Shown in pieces: positions 6,693 through 16,131 of a stretch of DNA of 64,000 nucleotides. The position numbers and the translations under genes are program-made. Location of the stretch: positions 1-64,000 of the forward strand of contig JACKPZ010000008.1 in assembly GCA_024233135.1 (NCBI GenBank). Direction: 5' to 3'. Source of the DNA: Akkermansiaceae bacterium (GTDB lineage: Bacteria; Verrucomicrobiota; Verrucomicrobiia; Verrucomicrobiales; Akkermansiaceae). The first letter of the stretch is position 1; each line of letters starts with the position of its first letter. The notes beneath the pieces were generated by a model that had not been told where the DNA came from, did no database searches, and saw nothing but the letters and a program-made list of their open reading frames with translations.

Positions 6693-8608
6693 AGTCACCG
6701 TTTCAAGGTCGCTGCGTCATCTTGTGCTCGATCCTCGTCCTCGGGCTGAGCGGATTGTCGTACCGTCTGGTGCAGATCCAGTTGGTCGACCGGCAACGCT
6801 ACGCGGAAAGCTCGCGCAAGGCGTACCACCGCGTTGAGAGACTGACCGCCGTGCGCGGTTCGATCGTCGACCGCCATGAGGAGGTGCTCGCGAAGAGCAT
6901 TCCGGTGGCCACCGTTTTCGTCGACAAGAACCACCTTCAGGATCCCAAGCTCACGAGCTACGGGCTGGCCTATCAGCAGGCGGTCGCCGAGCCCGGTTGG
7001 GAGAAACTCGACCCCACCAAACAGCGCCGTCTCATTCATTCGCTGCGCGGTGAGATCCTCGCCGGAGAAACCGCCGAGGCGATCGTCAACAAACACCTCG
7101 CCTACGCCGTGGGTATCCTCGCGCGGCCGCTCGGATTGCGCCGCGAGGAGCTGCGCGCCCGCATCGAGAAGAGCAGGGGAACCTGGGTGCCCATCGCGAA
7201 AGACCTGCCCGAGGACGTGGCGGACAACCTGCGCGAGGCGGTGGATCAGAACTGGATCCAGGGATTCGATTTCCAGAACTCGATCAAGCGCTGGTACACC
7301 GCGCCGAACCACGCGACGCACCTGATCGGCTTCACCGGTGAGATCGAGACGACCGATGACGAGGGGAAACCGGAGACCCGGGTGGTCGGCAAGTTCGGCG
7401 TCGAGGCCGCGATGGAGGAATATCTCGCCGGCCGCGACGGCTGGCGCGAGCACTGCCGCGACGCGTACGGCCTGCTGGTGCCCGGCACCTCCGCCTCGCT
7501 CAAGCCGCCGCGCGCCGGGCTCAACGTGCAGCTCACCATCGACATGAACCTCCAGGCGATCGTCGAGGAGGAGTTGGACGGCTGCCTCACCGAGTTCGAA
7601 TCCGACAGCGGTGCGGTCGTCATGATGGATCCGAAGACCGGCGAGGTGCTGGCGATGGCGAGCCGGCCGCATTTCAATCTCAACCTCCGCGAGAACGTCG
7701 CGACGAACGGATTCAACTACGCGATCCAGTCGATCTACGAACCGGGCTCCACCATCAAGATCGTCGCCACTTCCGGCGCGCTCAACGAGGGCCTCGTGCG
7801 GCCGCAGACATCGATCTTTTGCCACAACGGCTACTATCAGAACGGCGCGGTCGTCGTGCGCGACGACCATCCGGCCAGTTCGCTCACCTTCGAGGGAGTG
7901 CTCCAGAAATCGAACAACATCGGCACCTACAAAACCGGCCTCCAGCTCGGCTCGAAACGTTTCTACGAATACTTGCACCGCTACGGATTCGGCCGCAAGA
8001 CGGGCATCCAGCTCAGCGGCGAGAGCGCGGGCAGCGCGCGCGACACCGGCAACGACGTGGATTTCTCGCGCGCCTGCTTCGGCTACGCCACCAGCGTGAC
8101 GCCGCTCCAGCTCGCTTGCGCCTACTCCGCCATCGCCAGCGACGGCAAGCTCCGCAAGCCGCACATTGTCAGGGCGCTCGTCGCCAACGACGGCACCAAG
8201 GTGGAGTCCTATCAGCCCGAGGTCGTCCACGAGGTGCTGTCACCCTCCGCCGCCGCCAAGATGCGCAAGGCGCTCGAGAAGGTCGTGGCGACGGGCGGCA
8301 CGGCGACGCGCGCGGCGGTCCCCGGTTTCAAGGTCGCAGGGAAAACCGGCACCGTGATGAAGCACAATCCGAAGGGCGGCTACTTCAGCAACAAGCGCAT
8401 CGTTTCCTTCGTCGGCATGATGCCGGCCGAGGAGCCGGAGTTCGTCTGCATCGTCGTCGTCGACGCGCCGCGCACCACCAAGGTGAATCAATACGGCGGC
8501 ACCATCGCCGCGCCGGCTTTTGCGAAGATCGCGCAACGCGCGGCCACCTACATGAATTTGAAACCCACCGAGCCCGTCAAAGCCGACACCTCCGTCACGA
8601 CCCGATGA
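6689..8608 (+). CDS. ftsI: FtsI (PBP3), septal peptidoglycan transpeptidase
   Basis: This class B penicillin-binding protein of 639 residues crosslinks septal peptidoglycan. One N-terminal membrane anchor (about residues 10-30) is followed by the PBP dimerisation domain and the transpeptidase domain. The catalytic triad of motifs is intact: EPGSTIK (SxxK serine near 353), KSNN (SxN near 408) and GKTGT near 551. Usual FtsI length is 580-640. The GTG start overlaps the ftsL stop (GTGA) and its TGA overlaps the murE start. No PASTA domain follows, so it is the division-type, not the sporulation-type, enzyme. Confidence 0.93.
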   Translation: MKSPFQGRCVILCSILVLGLSGLSYRLVQIQLVDRQRYAESSRKAYHRVERLTAVRGSIVDRHEEVLAKSIPVATVFVDKNHLQDPKLTSYGLAYQQAVAEPGWEKLDPTKQRRLIHSLRGEILAGETAEAIVNKHLAYAVGILARPLGLRREELRARIEKSRGTWVPIAKDLPEDVADNLREAVDQNWIQGFDFQNSIKRWYTAPNHATHLIGFTGEIETTDDEGKPETRVVGKFGVEAAMEEYLAGRDGWREHCRDAYGLLVPGTSASLKPPRAGLNVQLTIDMNLQAIVEEELDGCLTEFESDSGAVVMMDPKTGEVLAMASRPHFNLNLRENVATNGFNYAIQSIYEPGSTIKIVATSGALNEGLVRPQTSIFCHNGYYQNGAVVVRDDHPASSLTFEGVLQKSNNIGTYKTGLQLGSKRFYEYLHRYGFGRKTGIQLSGESAGSARDTGNDVDFSRACFGYATSVTPLQLACAYSAIASDGKLRKPHIVRALVANDGTKVESYQPEVVHEVLSPSAAAKMRKALEKVVATGGTATRAAVPGFKVAGKTGTVMKHNPKGGYFSNKRIVSFVGMMPAEEPEFVCIVVVDAPRTTKVNQYGGTIAAPAFAKIAQRAATYMNLKPTEPVKADTSVTTR

Positions 8609-10104
8609 ACCTCCGCGACCTGATCCATTCCCTGCCCAAGGTCACGGCGTCCGGACCTGCCGACATGGAGGTCGAGCGCCTCACCGTTTCCTCGCGCGAG
8701 GCCGCGCCCGGAACGCTCTTCGCCGCCATCCGCGGCACGACGATCGACGGCCACAAGTTCATCCCCGACTCGCTCGCGGCCGGTGCCTCCGTGATCCTCT
8801 CCGAGCAGGCGCCGCCGACGGATCTCGACGATTCGGTCGCCTGGCTGCACGTTCCGGACAGCCGTTTCGCTCTTTCCCGGCTCGCCACCGCGTTTTACGG
8901 AAACCCGGCAGGCGACATGAAAACCGCGGGCGTCACCGGAACCAACGGCAAGACCACCACCGCGTTCCTCATCCATCATGTGATGAAGACCGCGTGGCAC
9001 CGCGCGGGGTTGTTAGGGACCATCCTCGTCGATGACGGGGAAGCCTCCGAGCCGGCGAAACACACGACGCCGGGATCGATCGAGCTGTCCGAATTGCTCG
9101 GCCGCATGCGCGACAACGGCTGCCGCGGCGTGGCGATGGAGGTTTCCTCACACGGCATCCACCAGCACCGCGTCGGCGGCATCGGCTTCGACGCCTGTGT
9201 CTTCACCAATCTCACCCAGGACCACCTCGACTACCACGGCACGCTCGAGGCATACTATCAGGCGAAGGCCGAGTGGTTCGAGGCGCGTGCAGCCGACGGA
9301 CTCGGAAAGAAGCCCGTCGCCATCATCAACACCGACGACGTGCGCGGCAACGAGCTCGCCGTTTCGCTTGCGGAGCGCATGCCCGTCGTCCGCTATGGCT
9401 TCGGCGTGCACACCGACTGCCGTGCGAACAACTTCCGCCAGAGTCCGCGCGGCATGGAGTTCGAGCTCTCGCTCAAGGGCAAATCGTATCTCGTGCGCGC
9501 TCCGCTCATCGGCCGCTTCAACGTCTACAACCTGCTCGCGGCCATCGCCGCCTCCAGCGCCTGCGGCATCCGCCCTCGCGACGCGGTCGCCGCGCTCGCC
9601 AACGCACCGCAGGTTCCCGGCCGAATGGAATACGTCGGCAACGCCGGCGGCTCCCACGTGTTTGTCGACTACGCCCACACGCCGGACGCCATCGACAACG
9701 TCTGCCGCACGCTCAAGGAGCTCAATCCCCGCCGTTTGATCACCGTCTTCGGCTGCGGTGGCGACCGCGACAAGGGCAAGCGCCCGCTGATGGCCGCCGC
9801 CGCCGCGCGACACTCGGACGCCTGCGTGATCACCTCGGACAACCCGCGCTCCGAAGACCCCGCCGCCATCCTCCGGGACATCGAGGCGGGCATCGGTTCC
9901 GGCCCCCACCGCAGCATCGTGGACCGCGCCGAGGCGATCGACTGGGCGATCGCCAACTCGCTTTCGGGCGACATCATCCTCATTGCCGGAAAGGGTCACG
10001 AAACGACCCAGCAATTCGCCGACCACAGCATCGACTTCGACGACCGCAAGCACGCCTCCAAGGCGCTCCGCGACCGCGCGCAGTCCATCTCCGAAAAACG
10101 ATGA
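8605..10104 (+). CDS. murE: MurE, UDP-MurNAc-tripeptide ligase (meso-diaminopimelate-adding)
   Basis: MurE adds the third stem-peptide residue to UDP-MurNAc-L-Ala-D-Glu with ATP in the cytoplasm. The 499-residue protein has the ATP loop GVTGTNGKTTT (near 112), the substrate region EVSSHGIHQHRV, the lysine of YQAKAEWF that is carbamylated in Mur ligases, and DNPRSEDP (near 412). DNPR is the motif that selects meso-diaminopimelate, so the peptidoglycan should be of the Gram-negative DAP type. Four-base ATGA overlaps on both sides tie it to ftsI and murF. Confidence 0.96.
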   Translation: MNLRDLIHSLPKVTASGPADMEVERLTVSSREAAPGTLFAAIRGTTIDGHKFIPDSLAAGASVILSEQAPPTDLDDSVAWLHVPDSRFALSRLATAFYGNPAGDMKTAGVTGTNGKTTTAFLIHHVMKTAWHRAGLLGTILVDDGEASEPAKHTTPGSIELSELLGRMRDNGCRGVAMEVSSHGIHQHRVGGIGFDACVFTNLTQDHLDYHGTLEAYYQAKAEWFEARAADGLGKKPVAIINTDDVRGNELAVSLAERMPVVRYGFGVHTDCRANNFRQSPRGMEFELSLKGKSYLVRAPLIGRFNVYNLLAAIAASSACGIRPRDAVAALANAPQVPGRMEYVGNAGGSHVFVDYAHTPDAIDNVCRTLKELNPRRLITVFGCGGDRDKGKRPLMAAAAARHSDACVITSDNPRSEDPAAILRDIEAGIGSGPHRSIVDRAEAIDWAIANSLSGDIILIAGKGHETTQQFADHSIDFDDRKHASKALRDRAQSISEKR

Positions 10105-11468
10105 ACCCGATTCCTGCCAGCCAGATCGCGGACATCGCCGGCGCCACCGTCACCGCCGGCGATCCCGGAGTCACCGTGACGTCGGGTGTCTGCACGGACA
10201 CCCGCAAGCTGGTTCCCGGCTGCGCGTTCTTCGCGCTCAAGGGCGAGAATTTCGATGGCGACGGGTTCGCCGCGTCCGCCTTGGAAAACGGCGCGTCTGT
10301 CGCCGTCGTGAGCACATGGAAGGGCGGGGAGGTGCCGGCGGACAAGGCGGTCATCGAGGTTTCCGACCCGCTCCTCGCCTTGCAGAAACTCGCCTGCTGG
10401 TGGCGCAAGCAACTCGACATCCCGGTGGTCTGCATCACCGGTTCGAACGGCAAGACGAGCACCAAGGACTTCACCACCGCCGTGCTCGCGCAGCGGTTCC
10501 GGGTTTCCGCCACCAAGGGCAATCTCAACAACCACATCGGCGTGCCGCTGACGGTCCTCTCGACGTCGCAAGATGACGAGGCGGCGGTGTGGGAGATCGG
10601 CATGAACCACTCGGGCGAACTCGCTCCGCTGTGTGAGATCATCCGGCCGAAGTTCGGCATCATCACCAACATCGGCACCGCGCACATCGAGTTCCTCGGC
10701 TCGCGCGACGCCATCGCCGAGGAGAAATCCACGCTCGCCCGCGCGCTGCCGTCGGAAGGCATCCTCTTCATTCCCGTCGCCTGCGACTACAACGAATACC
10801 TCCGCCAGCGGACCAAGGCGCACATCGTTTCCGTCGGCAACGGCCGCGGCCTCGTGCGCGCGGAAAACCCGCATTTCGCCGCGGACCACAGCCGGTTCTC
10901 GCTCGTCATCGAAGGGCTCGGCTCGATCGATCTCACCCTGCGCGTGCCCGGCCGCCACATGGTCACCAACGCGTTGCTCGCCGCCGCCGCCGGATGGAAA
11001 CTCGGTCTCACGCTCGAGGAAATCGCCGCCGGACTCGAATCCGCCACCCTCACGGGAGGCCGGCTCGCGCTCTATCAGAGCCGCGGCGTGAGCGTCATCG
11101 ACGACACCTACAACGCCAACCCCGAGTCGATGGCCGCCGCCATCGAAACGCTCGCCGACACGCCCGTGGTCAACGGCGGACGCCGCATCATCGTGCTCGG
11201 GAAAATGGGCGAGCTCGGCACCCACGGTCCCGCCGCCCACCAGCGGACCGGCGAACTCGCCGCCCGCCGAAAGCTCCAGGTCGTCGCCGTCGGCGAGGGT
11301 GCCGAAGGCATCGCCGACGGTGCCGGAGGGGCTCCGTATTTCCCCGATCTAACAACCGCCGCCGACTGGCTGGCGCGCGAGGCGAAAGCCGGCGACGTGG
11401 TTCTCTTCAAGGGCAGCCGCACCGCCGCCGTCGAACGTGTCATGAACTCCGCCTTCCCCCGTCCCTGA
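10101..11468 (+). CDS. murF: MurF, UDP-MurNAc-pentapeptide synthetase
   Basis: MurF adds D-Ala-D-Ala to the UDP-MurNAc-tripeptide. The 455-residue protein shows the P-loop ITGSNGKTSTKDF (near 114), the region GNLNNHIGVPLTVL, EIGMNHSGE, and the NIGTAHIEFLGS motif specific to MurF, then DDTYNANPESM in the C-terminal domain. Start ATG 10101 overlaps the murE stop by four bases; mraY begins one base after its stop. Length matches the family. Confidence 0.96.
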   Translation: MNPIPASQIADIAGATVTAGDPGVTVTSGVCTDTRKLVPGCAFFALKGENFDGDGFAASALENGASVAVVSTWKGGEVPADKAVIEVSDPLLALQKLACWWRKQLDIPVVCITGSNGKTSTKDFTTAVLAQRFRVSATKGNLNNHIGVPLTVLSTSQDDEAAVWEIGMNHSGELAPLCEIIRPKFGIITNIGTAHIEFLGSRDAIAEEKSTLARALPSEGILFIPVACDYNEYLRQRTKAHIVSVGNGRGLVRAENPHFAADHSRFSLVIEGLGSIDLTLRVPGRHMVTNALLAAAAGWKLGLTLEEIAAGLESATLTGGRLALYQSRGVSVIDDTYNANPESMAAAIETLADTPVVNGGRRIIVLGKMGELGTHGPAAHQRTGELAARRKLQVVAVGEGAEGIADGAGGAPYFPDLTTAADWLAREAKAGDVVLFKGSRTAAVERVMNSAFPRP

Positions 11469-11469
11469 G

Positions 11470-12672
11470 ATGCTGCCCGCGTTATACGATTTCTGGTTGA
11501 ACGCCTACAACGACGGCGAGGCGTGGGCGGTGCCCTTCCGATTCCTCAATCTGTTTCAATATATCACGTTCCGCGCCGCATCGGCCGGATTGCTCGCCTT
11601 CGTGCTCTCGCTGGTCTTCGGCCCGCGGGTGATCCGCAAGCTCATCTCGCTCAAGGTCGGCCAGCCGATCCGCACCGCCGCGGAGGTCCACAAACTCGCC
11701 GAACTTCATGGCGGGAAACTCGGAACCCCCACGATGGGTGGCGTGCTCATCCTCGGCACGGTGTTGGTTTCCACGCTGGTCTGCGCCCGGCCTTTCAACC
11801 CCTTCGTCGCCGTCTGCGCGTGCACCATGGCCGCCTGCGGGCTGTTGGGTTTCTGCGACGACTACAAGAAGGTGAAGGAGCGGAAATCCGACGGCGTGAG
11901 CGGGCGCACGAAGTTGTTCTGGCAGTTCCTCATCGCCCTCATCGCCGCGTCGTTCGTGTATTTCAAACCGGAGATTTCTGGCATCGGCGCATCCGCGGAC
12001 GCGATCAACGCCGGCGAGGCGGGATACTATCTGGGCAAAGGAAACCCGATCGGCATCGGCTCGGTCTGTTTCCCGCTCTTCAAGGAGCCGATCATCAACC
12101 TCGGCATCCTGATCATCCCGTTCTTCGCGCTGGTGATCGTGGGCACCTCGAATGCGGTCAATCTCACCGACGGCCTCGACGGGCTCGCCACCGGCTGCAC
12201 CATCAGCACCTCGCTGGCCTATGCGTTGCTCGCCTATCTCGCCGGGCATTGGTTCATGGCGGCGGAGTATCTCGTCATCCCGCACAACCTCTACATCGGC
12301 GAGCTCGCCGTGTTCCTGATGGCTCTCGCCGGCGCGTCCTTCGGTTTCCTCTGGTTCAACTGCCATCCGGCCAAGGTGTTCATGGGCGACACCGGATCAC
12401 TCGCGATCGGCGGCGCCCTCGCCAGCGCGGCGATCTGCACCAAGCAGGAACTCCTGCTCGTCATCATCGGCGGCATCTTCGTGATGGAGGCGATGTCGGT
12501 CATCCTGCAGGTCGGCAGCTTCAAGCTCCGCAAGAAGCGCATCTTCAAGATGTCGCCCATCCATCATCACTTCGAGTTGTTAGGCTGGCACGAGAGCCAG
12601 GTGATCATCCGTTTCTGGATCCTCTCCATCATGTTCGCGCTGTTCGGACTCGCCATTCTGAAAATCGTATGA
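11470..12672 (+). CDS. mraY: MraY, phospho-MurNAc-pentapeptide transferase
   Basis: MraY transfers phospho-MurNAc-pentapeptide to undecaprenyl phosphate, making lipid I at the inner membrane. The 400-residue polytopic protein contains the magnesium-binding and catalytic signatures FCDDYKK, NLTDGLDGLATG and MGDTGSLAIGG, and the MraY-specific SPIHHHFELLGWHE near the C-terminus. The extended loop around residues 175-205 is somewhat longer than in E. coli MraY (360 residues). Its stop overlaps the murD start. Confidence 0.96.
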   Translation: MLPALYDFWLNAYNDGEAWAVPFRFLNLFQYITFRAASAGLLAFVLSLVFGPRVIRKLISLKVGQPIRTAAEVHKLAELHGGKLGTPTMGGVLILGTVLVSTLVCARPFNPFVAVCACTMAACGLLGFCDDYKKVKERKSDGVSGRTKLFWQFLIALIAASFVYFKPEISGIGASADAINAGEAGYYLGKGNPIGIGSVCFPLFKEPIINLGILIIPFFALVIVGTSNAVNLTDGLDGLATGCTISTSLAYALLAYLAGHWFMAAEYLVIPHNLYIGELAVFLMALAGASFGFLWFNCHPAKVFMGDTGSLAIGGALASAAICTKQELLLVIIGGIFVMEAMSVILQVGSFKLRKKRIFKMSPIHHHFELLGWHESQVIIRFWILSIMFALFGLAILKIV

Positions 12673-13976
12673 CGCTCGCCGGAAAACATGTCGCCATCCT
12701 CGGCGCCGGCCGCAGCGGCCGCGCGGCGGCGGCGCTCGCCTTGCGCGAGGGCGCGACCGTGAGCGTGTGGGACGGTGCCGGCCCGGACGTGTTCAAGGGC
12801 ATGCCCGCCGGAGCGGAAATCCATCCCGGCGCGGATGAGGAAACCGGTCGTTCCGTTTCTTGCGATCTCCTTGTAGTGAGCCCGGGCATCGACACCTACG
12901 GTTCCTACGTCGCCGCTTTCGCCGCCGGTGCGGGCGAGGTGATCGGCGAGGTTGAGCTTGCCGCGCGTTTCTATCAGGGGCGGATCATCGGCGTCACCGG
13001 CACCAACGGCAAGACGACCACCACCGAGCTTGTCTCCCGTGTCCTCGCGCAGGCCGGTCTCGGCGGCAACGCCTGCGGCAACTACGGCCCGCCTTTCGCC
13101 GAGGTTGTGATGCAGGCGCATCCGCCTGCGGCCGTCGCGCTCGAACTGAGTTCGTTCCAGTTGGAGACGATCCGCACGCTGCACCCCGTCGCCGCGGTCT
13201 GGCTCAACTTCGCGCCCGACCACATGGACCGCTACCCGACGGTCGAGGCATACCGCGCCGCCAAGCTCCGGATTTTCGAAACGATGACTTCGGACGACAC
13301 CGCGATCGTCCGCGCCGGCTCGGAGCTTCCACCGATCGCACCGCGGATGGTGACGTTTTCGACGGAAGGGGATGCCGACTGGCATGCCGACGGCATGAAG
13401 ATTCTCCGCGGCGGCCGCCAGGTCGTCGATCTGGAAACCGAGAGCGGTCTCCGCGGCCTGCACAACGCCGAGAACGCGATGGCCGCGCTCGCCGCCTGCT
13501 CCGCCATCGGAATCGGCGAGGACGCGATGCGGGAGGCCTTGGTCGGTTACGCGCCTCCGCCGCACCGTTGCGAGCTCATCCGTACGCTCGACGGCGTCGA
13601 GTATCTCAACGATTCGAAGGCGACGAATCTCCACGCGCTCGAAAGCGCGCTGCGCTCGCAGACCCGCCCGGTCGTCCTCATCGCCGGCGGCAAGGAGAAG
13701 GGGCTCGACTACAGCCCGGTGCTCCCGCTGCTGAAGTCGAAGGCGATCGCCGCCGTGACCTTCGGCCAGATTTCCCATCCTCTCGCGGATCTGTTTTCGC
13801 AGGCCGTCCGCACCGAACCTGTCGGCACGCTTGCCGACGCGGTCGCCGCCGCGCGGGGTCTCGCGCCCCGCGGCTCGACCATCCTGCTGTCGCCGGGGAC
13901 CTCGTCGTTCGACCAGTTCTCCGGCTACGAACAACGCGGAAACGCCTTCCGCGACCTCGTCCACCAACTCACCTGA
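12669..13976 (+). CDS. murD: MurD, UDP-MurNAc-L-alanine:D-glutamate ligase
   Basis: MurD adds D-Glu to UDP-MurNAc-L-Ala. The 435-residue protein starts with the Rossmann-like N-terminal domain (VAILGAGRSGRAAA), has the ATP loop GVTGTNGKTTTTEL (near 111), ELSSFQLETI, NFAPDHMDRY and the C-terminal NDSKATNLHA and SPGTSSFDQF motifs diagnostic of MurD. Four-base overlap with mraY. The LysM gene follows after nine bases. Confidence 0.96.
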   Translation: MTLAGKHVAILGAGRSGRAAAALALREGATVSVWDGAGPDVFKGMPAGAEIHPGADEETGRSVSCDLLVVSPGIDTYGSYVAAFAAGAGEVIGEVELAARFYQGRIIGVTGTNGKTTTTELVSRVLAQAGLGGNACGNYGPPFAEVVMQAHPPAAVALELSSFQLETIRTLHPVAAVWLNFAPDHMDRYPTVEAYRAAKLRIFETMTSDDTAIVRAGSELPPIAPRMVTFSTEGDADWHADGMKILRGGRQVVDLETESGLRGLHNAENAMAALAACSAIGIGEDAMREALVGYAPPPHRCELIRTLDGVEYLNDSKATNLHALESALRSQTRPVVLIAGGKEKGLDYSPVLPLLKSKAIAAVTFGQISHPLADLFSQAVRTEPVGTLADAVAAARGLAPRGSTILLSPGTSSFDQFSGYEQRGNAFRDLVHQLT

Positions 13977-13985
13977 TCACTCCTC

Positions 13986-14753
13986 ATGAAATCCCGCACC
14001 CTCCCCGTGAAGCGCAAGCCCGTCTCCAAAGGCGTGTTCCGCCGTTTGAGCGCGGTCACCCGCAGCCGCAAGCAGCGCGTCGCCGCCGCCGCCACCCCCA
14101 CCGAGCTGGAGGCCGAGGACGCGGGGTCCAAGGTCTCTCGCGCGCTCGTCATCATCTTCATGATCCACGTGGTGGCGATCGTGCTCATCTTCGTGCACCA
14201 GAAGTTTCTCGACGGCCGCACGCCGGAACGCTCCGCGGAAACCGCGGCTCCGGTGGCGGCTCCCGCACCGCCGAGGGAGAATCTTCCGCGCCTCGCCAAC
14301 GGCGGCCGCGCCTACGTCGTGAAAACAGGCGACAACTACGCCCGCATCGCCGCCGCCGAGGGCGTGGATGAAGCCGAACTCCGCGCCTTCAACAACAACG
14401 TCGACATCGAGCCAAAGCTGCTTCTCAACATCCCGCCGAAACGCATCGTCGCCGAGGAGCCGCCGGAAGTGGTCAGCATCCGTGAGAACGTTCCGTCCGA
14501 CGTCGACCGCGGACTCGTCGAGGTGGTTCCGGTCGATGTCTCCAGCGCGCCGAAGGCGCAATTGGTGCGTCCCGCCGCCGCCGGCACCCAGCCGGCCGCT
14601 GTTTCGTCCGGCCGCAGCTACGTCGTCAAGCCGGGCGACAGCATCTGGCGCATCTCGCAGAACTTCAGTGTCGACCAGAACGCCCTCATGAAACTCAACG
14701 GCATCGAAGACGCCCGCAAGATGAAGGTGGGCATGACGCTGCGCATCCCCTGA
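13986..14753 (+). CDS. Membrane-anchored protein with two LysM domains
   Basis: The 255-residue protein has a basic N-terminus, one membrane helix (about residues 52-74, around ALVIIFMIHVVAIVLIF) and two LysM peptidoglycan-binding repeats: YVVKTGDNYARIAAAEGVD (from about residue 111) and YVVKPGDSIWRISQNFSVD (from about 210), each ending in an IP-type motif. Such a gene is not a standard dcw member. Its place between murD and ftsW suggests an envelope role at the division site, perhaps recruiting a hydrolase or synthase, but no catalytic domain is present. Confidence 0.85.
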   Translation: MKSRTLPVKRKPVSKGVFRRLSAVTRSRKQRVAAAATPTELEAEDAGSKVSRALVIIFMIHVVAIVLIFVHQKFLDGRTPERSAETAAPVAAPAPPRENLPRLANGGRAYVVKTGDNYARIAAAEGVDEAELRAFNNNVDIEPKLLLNIPPKRIVAEEPPEVVSIRENVPSDVDRGLVEVVPVDVSSAPKAQLVRPAAAGTQPAAVSSGRSYVVKPGDSIWRISQNFSVDQNALMKLNGIEDARKMKVGMTLRIP

Positions 14754-14773
14754 ACTCCAACCCCGTTTTTCCC

Positions 14774-15922
14774 GTGGCCCGCTATTGCTCGATCCTGCTC
14801 TGCGCCGCCGTCGCCACCCTGGTGGCGCTCGGCCTGGTGATGCTGGCGAGCACCAGCGCCTGGGTGCGCGGGGTGGAAGCTCCCTATCACTTCCTCAGCC
14901 GCCAGACGCTGATGGTGTGCGCGGGACTGGTGGCCGCGGTGTTCGCCGCGCGCTGGCCCTTCGAGCACTACCGCAAGGTGGCGCCATGGTTGTTCGTGTT
15001 CGTCTCGATCCTGTTGGCGCTGTGTTACGTGCCCGGCATCGGAGTTTCGATCTTCGGTTCGAAACGCTGGATCCAACTGCCGCTCATCGGTCAGTTCCAG
15101 CCCTCGGAATTCGCCAAGATCGTGGTGGTCATCTGCGTGGCCGCCTGGTTCGCCCGCTGGCAGACGGAAACCCGCACCTTCTGGCGCGGTTTCGTCCTGC
15201 CCGGCATCATCGCCGGTGTCCCGATCCTGCTGATCGCCGGCGAGACGGACGTCGGCTCGGCCTTGTCGCTCTCGGTCACCGTCGCCGCGCTTCTCTTCTG
15301 CGCCGGCACCCGCTGGTTCTATCTCTTTCCCACGGCGGTCGCCGCCATCTCCGGCGCCTCGTGGTATGTGTACAACAACGAGAACCGCTGGGGCCGCATC
15401 CAGGCGTGGCTGGATCTCGAAAACCCGATCCACCAGCTCGACCGCGGGATGCAGCAGTGGCGTGCCCTGCTCGCCCTCGGCAACGGCGGCCCGTGGGGCG
15501 TAGGCCTCGGCAACGGCAACGAGAAATTCGGCACCCTCACCTTCGCCCACATCGATTTCATCTTCCCCGTCGTCGGCGAGGAACTCGGCCTGCCCGCCAC
15601 CCTCGGCGTCATTTTGTGCTACGTCGTCATCGCCATCGCCGGCTGCGGCATCGCGATGCAGGCCACCCACATTTTCAGCCGCCTGCTGGCGCTGGGCCTC
15701 ACGTTCATCATCGTGGTGCCCGCCATGGTCAACATCGGCGTCACCACCGCCGTCCTTCCCAACGACGGCCTGCCGCTGCCCTTCGTGAGCTACGGCGGCA
15801 CCAGCCTGGTCTTCAGCCTGATGGCCGTCGGGATGCTTGTCGGGATCCACCGCCGCTCGCAGCCAAAGGTGGCCGAGGAGTTTCCGCTCACCCGCGAGAC
15901 GCGGCTCGCGGTCCGGCTCTGA
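14774..15922 (+). CDS. ftsW: FtsW, SEDS-family septal glycosyltransferase
   Basis: FtsW polymerises glycan strands from lipid II together with FtsI at the septum. The 382-residue polytopic protein has GSKRWIQLPLIGQFQPSEFAK, a conserved SEDS segment, the VVGEELGLPATLGVI loop, and the C-terminal PLPFVSYGGTSLVFSL signature. It begins with GTG at 14774 after a 20-base gap. It is the last dcw gene here; the next gene belongs to a pilus or secretion system, so murG, murC, ftsQ, ftsA and ftsZ must be elsewhere. Confidence 0.93.
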   Translation: MARYCSILLCAAVATLVALGLVMLASTSAWVRGVEAPYHFLSRQTLMVCAGLVAAVFAARWPFEHYRKVAPWLFVFVSILLALCYVPGIGVSIFGSKRWIQLPLIGQFQPSEFAKIVVVICVAAWFARWQTETRTFWRGFVLPGIIAGVPILLIAGETDVGSALSLSVTVAALLFCAGTRWFYLFPTAVAAISGASWYVYNNENRWGRIQAWLDLENPIHQLDRGMQQWRALLALGNGGPWGVGLGNGNEKFGTLTFAHIDFIFPVVGEELGLPATLGVILCYVVIAIAGCGIAMQATHIFSRLLALGLTFIIVVPAMVNIGVTTAVLPNDGLPLPFVSYGGTSLVFSLMAVGMLVGIHRRSQPKVAEEFPLTRETRLAVRL

Positions 15923-16131
15923 GGGGCCGGTTTCCGCACGAAATGCCCACGATGGAGGGGCATGGTGATTACATGCGGCGATGGCGCGTCGTGAAGCGTC
16001 CGGATTTCGTGTTTCCCTGTGATGTGGCTGGTTGACAACGGCATGGGGGGTTGACCAATCTGCCAAAGACGCGACAGGTCGCTCCTTGTCGCCCGGATGC
16101 CCAAAAACCACCCGAAAGGACCCACAATCCA
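15923..16131 (+). promoter_or_regulatory. Gap between ftsW and the first pilus ATPase
   Basis: This 209-base stretch separates two functional units and should hold the promoter of the pilus operon. TTGACA at 16032-16037 is a perfect -35 hexamer but no matching -10 was found at 16-18 bases. GCGACAGG at 16071-16078 can pair with CCTTGTCGC downstream with one bulge. GAAAGGA at 16114-16120 is a likely Shine-Dalgarno for the GTG at 16132. No gene is seen. Confidence 0.35.

Noticed and set aside
16051..16131. TTG 16051 as the start of the first pilus ATPase
   Set aside because: The added 27 residues are Pro/Arg-rich and unlike the family, while GTG 16132 has a GAAAGGA Shine-Dalgarno and begins the normal T2SSE N-terminus.
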